From: Verrucomicrobium sp. GAS474
GTDB lineage: Bacteria; Verrucomicrobiota; Verrucomicrobiia; Methylacidiphilales; GAS474
Direction of reading: 5' to 3'
NCBI RefSeq assembly: GCF_900105685.1
Contig: NZ_LT629781.1
Coordinates: forward strand, 2,108,001-2,172,000
Length of the DNA: 64,000 nucleotides
Positions within the stretch are counted from its first letter, which is position 1. Every line of letters begins with the position of its first letter. Of the stretch, positions 52,428 to 59,144 are shown one piece after another. The notes under the pieces are model-generated. The model did no database searches and had not been told where the DNA came from. It saw nothing but the letters and a program-made list of their open reading frames with translations. The translations under genes were made by a program, and so were the position numbers.

Positions 52428-52497
52428 GGGTTGTCTCTTTCGCCATAGTTGCGTTTTTTTCTATACAAACACGTAGTAACTCGGTTAATTTCTCACG

Positions 52498-53247
52498 ATG
52501 GTCGTTCGCATTTTACTTATCCTTTCTCTCATTTTGAGCCTGGCCGGCGGATTCCTCGGCTGGCAGATCAATAGCCAGAAAACCGAGGCCCTCAGCGGCA
52601 AGGCCGCCGCCGAGCAGCAGCTCGACACCACGAAGAAGACCCTCGGCAAGGTCCAGGAAGACCTGAAGCAGACCAAGTCGAGCCTCGACGACACCAAGGG
52701 CCAGCTCACCACGGCCCAGCAGAGCGTCGAGCAGACGAAGCGCGACCTCGCCGCCGCCCAGGCGAAGGCGACCGAGCTCGAGACGAAGGCGACCGACGCC
52801 CAGTCGAAGGCGACCGCGGCCCAGTCCCAGCTCGACGACGTGAAGAAGCAGGTTTCCCAGCAGTCCGACGCGACGAAGGCCGCCGAAGCGAAGGTCGCCG
52901 ACCTCGACAAGGCGAAGCGCGTCGCCGAGGACGCCCTCGCCAAGCAGAAGGCCGAGGTCGACCGCCTCAGCGACATCCTGAAGCGCCGCGTGACCGGCGA
53001 CATGCCTCCCGGCATCTCCGGCAAGATCGTCAGCGTGAACCGGAACTGGAACTTCGTCGTCCTCAACATCGGCGACAAGCAGGGCGTCGTCGAGAACGGC
53101 GAGCTGATCGTCTCCCGGAACAAGAGCGTCATCGGCCGCATCCGCGTCACCTCGACCAACGGCGACACCGCCGTCGCCGACATCCTGGTGAACACGCTGA
53201 AGGACCCCTCCCTCCAGCTGCAGCCTGGCGACGACGTTCAGAATTGA
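52498..53247 (+). CDS. Membrane-anchored coiled-coil protein with C-terminal beta domain
   Basis: A 249-residue protein. One N-terminal membrane helix (3-24) is followed by a long coiled coil (about 30-160) of KATELETKATDAQSKA-type heptads, then a C-terminal beta domain (about 168-249) with GKIVSVNRNWNFVVLNIGDKQGV, ENGELIVSR and IGRIRVTS. The last part resembles the beta-domain layout of MreC-like proteins. It probably acts in the periplasm as a scaffold. I do not recognise a named family. A lipoprotein gene follows after 32 bp. Confidence 0.75.
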   Translation: MVVRILLILSLILSLAGGFLGWQINSQKTEALSGKAAAEQQLDTTKKTLGKVQEDLKQTKSSLDDTKGQLTTAQQSVEQTKRDLAAAQAKATELETKATDAQSKATAAQSQLDDVKKQVSQQSDATKAAEAKVADLDKAKRVAEDALAKQKAEVDRLSDILKRRVTGDMPPGISGKIVSVNRNWNFVVLNIGDKQGVVENGELIVSRNKSVIGRIRVTSTNGDTAVADILVNTLKDPSLQLQPGDDVQN

Positions 53248-53279
53248 TTCCCCTGCCTTGGCTCTCTAACGTTCCAGGC

Positions 53280-53474
53280 ATGAATCGCTTTCTCCTCCTT
53301 TTCCTCGCCGCCGCGACCCTCGCCCTGGCGGGATGCGCCGGTGGCGCGAAGCCCGACGACACCCAGTCGACCTCCGACGTCGACGGCAACGGGAACAAGG
53401 TTTCGAGCATCCCCTGGAACCGTCCCCAGTCGTGGGAAGGCGGCGGGATGCTGGGCGGGGCGATGGGGCATTAG
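53280..53474 (+). CDS. Small lipoprotein
   Basis: A 64-residue lipoprotein with a signal and lipobox LALAGC (Cys18 area), then a short Asp/Gly/Ser-rich segment ending in PQSWEGGGMLGGAMGH. The function is unknown. Its start follows the coiled-coil gene by 32 bp, and an intrinsic terminator follows, so the two form a transcription unit. The Trp/Gly-rich end may be a short binding tail. Confidence 0.7.
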   Translation: MNRFLLLFLAAATLALAGCAGGAKPDDTQSTSDVDGNGNKVSSIPWNRPQSWEGGGMLGGAMGH

Positions 53475-53495
53475 GAGTTTTGCGATTGTGGAAAG

Positions 53496-53522
53496 GCCGT
53501 TCTGAAAGGAACGGCTTTTTTG
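53496..53522 (+). terminator. Rho-independent terminator after the lipoprotein gene
   Basis: GCCGTTC (53496-53502) and GAACGGC (53509-53515) form a 7-bp stem with a 6-nt loop, followed by TTTTTTT. Confidence 0.88.
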
Positions 53523-53544
53523 TTGGATGCGATGGGAGCGGGGC

Positions 53545-53839
53545 GGCCCTTTGGGGCTTGCGAGGGCGACCCTGTACAGGTGGATGTAACCCGCTTTATA
53601 GCCCAAGAGGGGCTTTGCCCCTCTTGGAACTTGTCTCCCGACCCTGCCAGTTAGTTTCCCCTTTACGAGGTATTGCGCTATCGCGCAGGCAGTCCCCTTC
53701 TGAGGGCCTCAACTAGGCGGACGCGTTTCCCCCTGCGCCTTATCTCCTCACTGGATTAAAATCGGATGGTTCCGGTACGCCCGAGGGTACGTACTGAAGG
53801 GGTAGCAGTACCAATACGCCTAGACTCCTATTGGGAGAG
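53545..53839 (+). repeat. Intergenic repeat family, copy C (long form)
   Basis: A 295-bp unit between the lipoprotein and recG, in the same orientation as A, B and D. It has the ACCCGCTTTATAGCCC block of A and D and the ~60-bp insert of B, so it is the fullest copy. The hairpin GAGGGGC-ttt-GCCCCTC and the terminal CCAATA...TATTGG hairpin are intact. The right end is 19 bp from the recG stop codon. Confidence 0.85.
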
Positions 53840-53858
53840 GGGTGCTTGGGGGAGGAAA

Positions 53859-55970
53859 TCAGCTTACTGAGGCCAGCGATTGACGTCGCGCCCCGTCTCC
53901 TTCGAGGATCGCCTTCAGGGACGGATATTTCTTCAACTCCGGATCGACGCGCAGGAGTTCTTCCGCGTCGGTCTTCGCCCGGCGGAGCATCTCGAAGTCG
54001 CGCAGCGGATCGCCGAAGCGGAGGGGCGGAAGGCCGCTCTGGTCGGTGCCGAGGATATCCCCGGGGCCGCGGATGCGGAGGTCTTCCTCGGCGATCTTGA
54101 AGCCGTCGGTAGTCTGTTCCATGACCTTCAGCCGCCGCCAGCTCTCCTCGCTCTTCGGCTGGCCGACGAGGACGCAGTAGGACTTGTTCCCGCCCCGCCC
54201 GATCCGGCCCCGGAGCTGGTGAAGCTGGGCGAGGCCGAAGCGCTCGGCGTTCTCGATCACCATGATCGTCGAGTTCGGGACGTCGACGCCGACCTCGATG
54301 ACGGGGGTGCTGACGAGGACCTGGATCTCGTTGTTGCGGAATTGCGTCATCACCTCGTCCTTCTCGTCGGGCTTCAATCGCCCGTGGAGGAGGCCGACGC
54401 GGGCGGGGGCGAGCTCGACCTTCAGCCGCTCGTATTCCTTCTGGACGGCCTTCGCCTCGATCTTGTCCGATTCGTCGATGAGGGGGTAGACGACGTAGGC
54501 CTGGCGGCCGGCGGCGGTCTCGTCCCGGATGAATTTCCAGACCTTCGGAAGGTCGGCCTCGCCCCGGCAGGCGGTGACGATCTTGCCCCGGCCCGGCGGC
54601 AGCTCGTCGAGGATCGAGGCGTCGAGGTCGCCGTAGACCGACATCGCGAGGGTGCGCGGGATGGGCGTCGCCGTCATGACGAGGATGTCGGGATGGCTCG
54701 CCTTTCTGGAGAGCGCCAGGCGCTGCATCACGCCGAATTTATGCTGCTCGTCGATGACGACGAGGCCGAGCTTGTCGGCGACGAAGCCGTCGTGGATCAG
54801 GGCGTGGGTGCCGACGGTGATCGAGCCCTTGTTGCCGAAGAGGCTGCGGAGGAGGGGCTCGTTGTCGAGCGGGGAGCGGTCGCCCTTCTTCTTGCTCCCG
54901 GTATGGAGGCCGACGGAGATGCCGAGGGGGTCGAGCCACCGCTTGAGGTTGAGGTAGTGCTGCTCGGCCAGGATCTCGGTCGGCGCCATGAGGGCGGCGG
55001 CCTCGCCCCGCTCGACGGCGCGGAGCATGGCGTGGACGGCGACGAGGGTCTTGCCGGAGCCGACGTCGCCCTGGAGGAGGCGGTTCATCGGGGTCGGGAG
55101 CTGGAGGTCGCGGTCGATCTCGGCCATCGCCCGGGCCTGCGCCCCGGTGGGGGCGAAGGGGAGGGTGGCGAGGAAGGCGGCGTGGAGCGGGGGGACGACG
55201 GCTTTGCCCTTGGCGGAGGGGGCGGCGACCTGGGCGCGGGACTTGAAGATCTTCTCCCGGCTCATCCGGCGGCGGCAGAGGATGCACTGCTGGACGAAGA
55301 ACTCGTCGTAGACGAGGCGGCGGCGGGCGGCGATCTGGGCTTCCCACGAGTCGGGGAAGTGGGACTGGGGAAGGGCCTCGCGGAGGGGCGGGAGGTCGTC
55401 GGGGAAGGGGTGGGGATCGTCGATGAGGACGGGCATTTCCTTCACGACGCGGTAGAGGAGCCGCCGGAGGGCCCGCTGGGGCAACCCTTCGGTGAGGGCG
55501 TAGATGGGGACGATGCGGTTCAGGTGGATCGATTCGTCGCCGTCGTGCTCCATGATCTCGAACTCGGGATGGGTCATCACCCAGCCCTTGCCGTTCTTGT
55601 CCCGCTTCGCCTTGCCGTAGAGGAGGATCTCCATGTCGGCGACGAACGACTTCATCAGGTAGTAGGCGCTGAACCAGAGGGCGCGGAGGCCCTCGGCGCG
55701 GTCGTCGGGGTGGAGGGGCTGGAGGATCGCCTCGAAGACGGCCCGCCCGCCGCGCCAGCGGTTCAGCTTGCTGCGGATGACCCTGGCGGCGACGGTGATC
55801 GGTTCCCCCTCGGGGGCGATGGCGAGGGAGATCGGGTCGAGGCGGTCCTCGTAGCGGCGGGGGAGGTGGAAGAGGAGATCGTCCCGGGTGTTCAATCCCA
55901 TCTTTTTCAGCAGGGCGACGCGCTGGGGAGGGATGCCGGGAATCTCGGAGATCGGAACGGGCCGGGGCAT
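53859..55970 (-). CDS. recG: ATP-dependent DNA helicase RecG
   Basis: A 703-residue superfamily 2 helicase that regresses stalled forks and resolves Holliday junctions. An N-terminal OB/wedge domain (about 15-180) includes LLFHLPRRYEDR. Motif I is LLQGDVGSGKTLVAVHAML, motif Ia MAPTEILAEQH, the DEQH box is IDEQHKFGV, motif III TATPIPRTLAM, and motif VI QLRGRIGRGGNKSYC. The start at 55970 (MPRPVPISEIPGI) is preferred: the longer frame's start overlaps a good promoter (TTGAAC-18-TATACA). It ends against repeat copy C. Confidence 0.95.
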   Translation of the reverse strand: MPRPVPISEIPGIPPQRVALLKKMGLNTRDDLLFHLPRRYEDRLDPISLAIAPEGEPITVAARVIRSKLNRWRGGRAVFEAILQPLHPDDRAEGLRALWFSAYYLMKSFVADMEILLYGKAKRDKNGKGWVMTHPEFEIMEHDGDESIHLNRIVPIYALTEGLPQRALRRLLYRVVKEMPVLIDDPHPFPDDLPPLREALPQSHFPDSWEAQIAARRRLVYDEFFVQQCILCRRRMSREKIFKSRAQVAAPSAKGKAVVPPLHAAFLATLPFAPTGAQARAMAEIDRDLQLPTPMNRLLQGDVGSGKTLVAVHAMLRAVERGEAAALMAPTEILAEQHYLNLKRWLDPLGISVGLHTGSKKKGDRSPLDNEPLLRSLFGNKGSITVGTHALIHDGFVADKLGLVVIDEQHKFGVMQRLALSRKASHPDILVMTATPIPRTLAMSVYGDLDASILDELPPGRGKIVTACRGEADLPKVWKFIRDETAAGRQAYVVYPLIDESDKIEAKAVQKEYERLKVELAPARVGLLHGRLKPDEKDEVMTQFRNNEIQVLVSTPVIEVGVDVPNSTIMVIENAERFGLAQLHQLRGRIGRGGNKSYCVLVGQPKSEESWRRLKVMEQTTDGFKIAEEDLRIRGPGDILGTDQSGLPPLRFGDPLRDFEMLRRAKTDAEELLRVDPELKKYPSLKAILEGDGARRQSLASVS

Positions 55971-55991
55971 TGAGAGGGGAATTAAGTCAAA

Positions 55992-56021
55992 TGTATAACG
56001 GCGCATCAGGGTTCTGTTCAA
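55992..56021 (-). promoter_or_regulatory. recG promoter
   Basis: On the minus strand TTGAAC (56016-56021) is followed by 18 bp and TATACA (55992-55997), 21 bp before the ATG at 55970. This supports the shorter recG start. Confidence 0.5.
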
Positions 56022-56091
56022 GACATTCTGGAAGGAGAGTGCGGAAGGCAGTCCGTGGAGCGCACGGGGAAAGGGATCGCGGAACGGGGAC

Positions 56092-56326
56092 GGCCCTTCG
56101 GGGCATGCGCGGTCGACCCTGTACAGCTGGATGTAATCCGCTTTATAGCCACAGAGGGGCTATCGCCCCTCCGTGACCTCCTGTTCCGAGGGCCTTAACT
56201 AGGCGGACGCGCTTCCCCTGCGCCTCGTCTCCTCACTGGATTAAAATCCGCTGCTTCCTGGAGCGCCCGAGGGTACGGGTGCAGGGAGAGACAGGGCCAA
56301 TACGCCCAGACTCCTATTGGGAGAGG
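56092..56326 (+). repeat. Intergenic repeat family, copy D (short form)
   Basis: A 235-bp unit, same orientation as the other full copies. Its main hairpin is GAGGGGC-tatc-GCCCCTC, with a loop different from that of A-C but an intact stem. The core AACTAGGCGGACGCG, the GGATTAAAATC block, GCCCGAGGGTACG and the terminal CCAATA...TATTGG hairpin are all present. It lacks the insert of B and C. It starts 122 bp upstream of the recG start codon. Confidence 0.85.
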
Positions 56327-56594
56327 AGCGTTTGAAAGAATGGCCGCTTCGATTCCGCCAGCCCTAGGACGCGTGATTCCTCCCAAGCGCGTTAGAAGCA
56401 GCCGAGAACCCTCCGAAGGAGCCAAGCCTCCAGCTGGAGGTAACAGTTCCTCCTACCGCCTCTTACGGGAGAGGTTCAAGGAGGGGCGAAGCCCGCTCCT
56501 TGGCGTTAAAGCGGGTCGCCTCCAGCTGTTACAGGCAAGCGCGTAGCGCGATTCTACCCTGCCCCGAAGGGGATGCAGTCCTCTTCGCGAACCC
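56327..56594. repeat. Repeat-fragment mosaic with inverted copy E
   Basis: This gene-free 268-bp stretch holds an inverted left part of the repeat family at about 56471-56573: reading the minus strand gives CTGTAACAGCTGGAGGCGAC, CCCGCTTTA and GGGCTTCGCCCCTCC. The rest of the unit is missing. Next to it is a 14-bp perfect palindrome CCTCCAGCTGGAGG (56427-56440), which looks like a second, decayed piece of the same left block. The fragment ends 22 bp from the rnhC stop. No open reading frame of note. Confidence 0.65.
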
Positions 56595-57593
56595 CTACTT
56601 CGGTCGCGAAAACTTCCGGAACGGATTGGGGGGGGTGATCGGCGGCTCTCCGGTGATCTCGGAGAAGGTCTTGAAGTGGCGCTTGGAGAGGCGGGCGAGG
56701 GCCTCGCTGCCGTGGGCGGCGAAGTATTTCCGTCCCAGCGCGGCGACGTGGCCGGAGGCTCCCTTCGGGAGCGGGCCGCCGAGGCCGGCGTCCTGGCCGA
56801 GGCGCTCCATGCGGCGGAGGAACTCGGCCCGGGCCAGGATCGAGGCGGCGGCGACGGCGACGTCGGACTCGGCCTTCGTCCGCTGGACGAGCTCGATGGT
56901 CTTCCCCCGTTCCTTCAGCGCGGAGCGGAGGACGGCGGCGTTGGCGAACTGGTCGGAAATCGCCCGCTTGCAGCCCGGATGCTGGGTGAGGAGGTTCTCC
57001 AGGACGGTGGCATGGCCCCAGGCGAGGAAGCGGTTCAGGTTCTTGAACTTCGCGTAGAGCTCGTTGTACTTCTCCGGCCCGAGGGCGAGGACGCTGTAGC
57101 GGGTCGGCCCGAGGATCTCGACGATGGCGTCGCCGATCTTCAGGGCGACGGCGTCGCTCCCGATCTGCTTGCTGTCCTTCACCCCGGCGGAGAGGAGCTG
57201 CTTCGCGGTGAGGTCGTTGGTGTAGGCGGCGGCGACGACGAGGGGGCCGAAGAAGTCGCCCTTGCCGCTTTCGTCGATGCCGATGTGGGGCTCGTAGGCC
57301 TCGGGGTTGTGGACCTCGTCGTAGCCGAGCTTGGCGACGCCGGTGATCTCCGGCTCGATGAGGAACTCGATGACCTCGGGCGCGCCCTTGCCGGAGACGA
57401 CGAGCTTCCCCGAGAGGTAGGCGTCGAGGCCGACCATGGTGACTCCCTTCCCCTTCCGGGCGCGGTAGTAGCCGTAGGGGAGGTCGGAGAAGTCGTAGCC
57501 CTGTTCCGTGAGGCGGACGCGGAGGAGCTCGATTTGTTCTTCGGTCAGCTTGAAGGTGAAGCTCGAGGGAGGTTTAATCACGGTCTTGGACAA
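56595..57593 (-). CDS. rnhC: Ribonuclease HIII
   Basis: A 332-residue type 2 RNase H that removes RNA from RNA-DNA hybrids. An N-terminal TBP-like substrate-binding domain (about 1-95) precedes the catalytic motif IGIDESGKGDFFGPLVVAA, which with its GKGD spacing is diagnostic of HIII. SDQFANA supplies a further active-site Asp, and RTKAESDVAVAAASILAR the last. It starts with TTG, and overlaps the likely mutY start region on the other strand. RNase HIII is typical of Firmicutes, Chlamydiae and Verrucomicrobiota. Confidence 0.93.
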   Translation of the reverse strand: MSKTVIKPPSSFTFKLTEEQIELLRVRLTEQGYDFSDLPYGYYRARKGKGVTMVGLDAYLSGKLVVSGKGAPEVIEFLIEPEITGVAKLGYDEVHNPEAYEPHIGIDESGKGDFFGPLVVAAAYTNDLTAKQLLSAGVKDSKQIGSDAVALKIGDAIVEILGPTRYSVLALGPEKYNELYAKFKNLNRFLAWGHATVLENLLTQHPGCKRAISDQFANAAVLRSALKERGKTIELVQRTKAESDVAVAAASILARAEFLRRMERLGQDAGLGGPLPKGASGHVAALGRKYFAAHGSEALARLSKRHFKTFSEITGEPPITPPNPFRKFSRPK

Positions 57594-58644
57594 AAGGATA
57601 AAAGTATCAAAAAGCCCCGGCGAGGCGAGAATTGAAAAAAACGTTCTCCGCGCCTTCCACCGCGCCCTCGCGGCCTGGTTCGCCCGGGCGGCCCGGGACC
57701 TGCCGTGGCGGCGGACGCGCGATCCCTATGCCATCGCCCTCTCGGAGTTCATGCTCCAGCAGACGCAGGTGGTGACGGTCCTTCCCTATTACCATCGTTG
57801 GCTCCGACTCTTCCCCGACTGGAAGGCGCTGGCCGGGGCGCCGACCGAGGCGGTTCTGAAGACGTGGGAGGGCCTCGGCTATTACCAGCGGGCGCGGAAT
57901 TTCCAGAAGCTGGCCCAGGCGGTCGCCGGGTTGCCGGAGCTGAACGGGGAGCTGCCCCGGACGGTCGAAGGGCTCCGCGCCCTGCCGGGGATCGGGCCGT
58001 ACACGGCGGGGGCGATCGCGAGTCTCGCCTTCGGGGGGCGGGCGGCGTTGATCGACGGGAATGTGATCCGGGTCTTCACCCGGGTCTTCGGGATCGGCGA
58101 GGACGTGGCGCTGAAGGAGACGCAGGCCCGGCTCTGGGCCTTGGCCGAGGGGTTGCTGCCGGAGGCGGAGGCGTGCGCCGTCCATAACTCGGCCCTGATG
58201 GAGCTGGGGGCGCTGATCTGCACGCCCCGGAATCCCGGCTGCCTCCTCTGCCCGCTGGCCTCGGTCTGCGTCGCCAAGGCGTCGGGGGAGCCGGAGCGGT
58301 TCCCGGTGAAGGGGAGGAAGCTCGTCGAGCGGCGGGAGGAGGTGGTGGCGCTGATCGAGGAAAAGGGCCGGTATTGGTGCGTCCCCGGGCCGAAGAAGGG
58401 GAGGCTGGTCGGGTTCTGGCACTTCCCGCTCTTCGACGCGGCGACGATGCGGGGAGGGGAGACGGTGGCCGAGTTCGATTATTCGATCACCAAGTATCGC
58501 GTCCACATGAGGGGCTTGCGGGCTGCGTTTGCCTCCGCGGGGCGCCGGGAGGAGGGAGGGGGACGCTGGTGTTCCATGGCGGAAATGGAGGCATTGCCGA
58601 TGCCGAGCGCCCACCGGAAAATGAGGGGTTTTCTCGGTTCTTAG
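57586..58644 (+). CDS. mutY: A/G-specific adenine glycosylase MutY
   Basis: A 352-residue base-excision enzyme removing A opposite 8-oxoG. The helix-hairpin-helix region LRALPGIGPYTAGAIASLAF precedes VIDGNVIRV with the catalytic Asp. The Fe-S cluster cysteines are in CTPRNPGCLLCPLASVC (Cx6Cx2Cx5C). SEFMLQQTQVVTVLPYY carries the catalytic Glu region. The C-terminal NUDIX-like domain recognises 8-oxoG. The start is uncertain: TTG at 57586 has GGGAGG upstream, while an ATG at 57508 would lie deep in rnhC antisense sequence. Family similarity begins near 57640. Confidence 0.9.
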   Translation: MDKRIKVSKSPGEARIEKNVLRAFHRALAAWFARAARDLPWRRTRDPYAIALSEFMLQQTQVVTVLPYYHRWLRLFPDWKALAGAPTEAVLKTWEGLGYYQRARNFQKLAQAVAGLPELNGELPRTVEGLRALPGIGPYTAGAIASLAFGGRAALIDGNVIRVFTRVFGIGEDVALKETQARLWALAEGLLPEAEACAVHNSALMELGALICTPRNPGCLLCPLASVCVAKASGEPERFPVKGRKLVERREEVVALIEEKGRYWCVPGPKKGRLVGFWHFPLFDAATMRGGETVAEFDYSITKYRVHMRGLRAAFASAGRREEGGGRWCSMAEMEALPMPSAHRKMRGFLGS

Positions 58645-58696
58645 ACAAAAAGAATTGGGAAAAGGAAAAGTCGGGCTAGATTCTCCAAACCGGCTT

Positions 58697-59116
58697 ATGG
58701 AAATCATCTCCTCCCTGCTCTGCGATGCCGCGGAGGATTATCAGGGAAAACTCTGCGTCCTCGGGGCGTTCGACACCTTTGTCTCCCTTCACTTCCCGGT
58801 TTCCCACCCCCATTGCGCGATCGCGCTGCGGGTGATCTTCCGCCCCGGCGACGAGGGGCAGCACCAGCTCCGGGTCCGGCTCATCGATTCGGACGGCCAT
58901 TGCCCGGTCCCCGAGATCCAGACGGCCTTCGAGGTCCCGCCCCTGCCCGAGGAGGTCTTCTTCCTTTCCCGCAACATCATCGTGAACCTCCAGGGGCTTC
59001 CCTTCGCCGCGCCGGGGCAGTTCTCCCTCGACGTCATGTCGGAGGAGGGGCTGCTGGCCCGGATCCCGATCCAGGCGCTCCAGGCTCCCGAGGAGATGAG
59101 GACGCCGGGTCTTTAA
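58697..59116 (+). CDS. Conserved hypothetical protein, DUF6941-like
   Basis: A 139-residue soluble protein, apparently beta-rich. The start MEIISSLLCDAAEDYQGKLCVLGAFD is characteristic of a family widely seen in bacteria without assigned function. The later part is IIVNLQGLPFAAPGQFSLDV. It lies between mutY and the PBP1A gene, 28 bp before the latter. The promoter TTGGGA-16-TAGATT (58655-58682) is plausible just upstream. No enzymatic motif seen. Confidence 0.65.
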   Translation: MEIISSLLCDAAEDYQGKLCVLGAFDTFVSLHFPVSHPHCAIALRVIFRPGDEGQHQLRVRLIDSDGHCPVPEIQTAFEVPPLPEEVFFLSRNIIVNLQGLPFAAPGQFSLDVMSEEGLLARIPIQALQAPEEMRTPGL

Positions 59117-59144
59117 TCTTTTTCAATCGATCGCTTTTCCCTGC

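Noticed and set aside
37630-53716. A repeated peptide ending GALPLLELVSRPCQL... near 37.8 kb and 53.7 kb, suggesting a duplicated small gene
   Set aside because: It is translated from repeat copies B and C. DNA identity is as high at third codon positions and beyond the frame, and the other copies break the frame, so this is repeat DNA and not protein selection.
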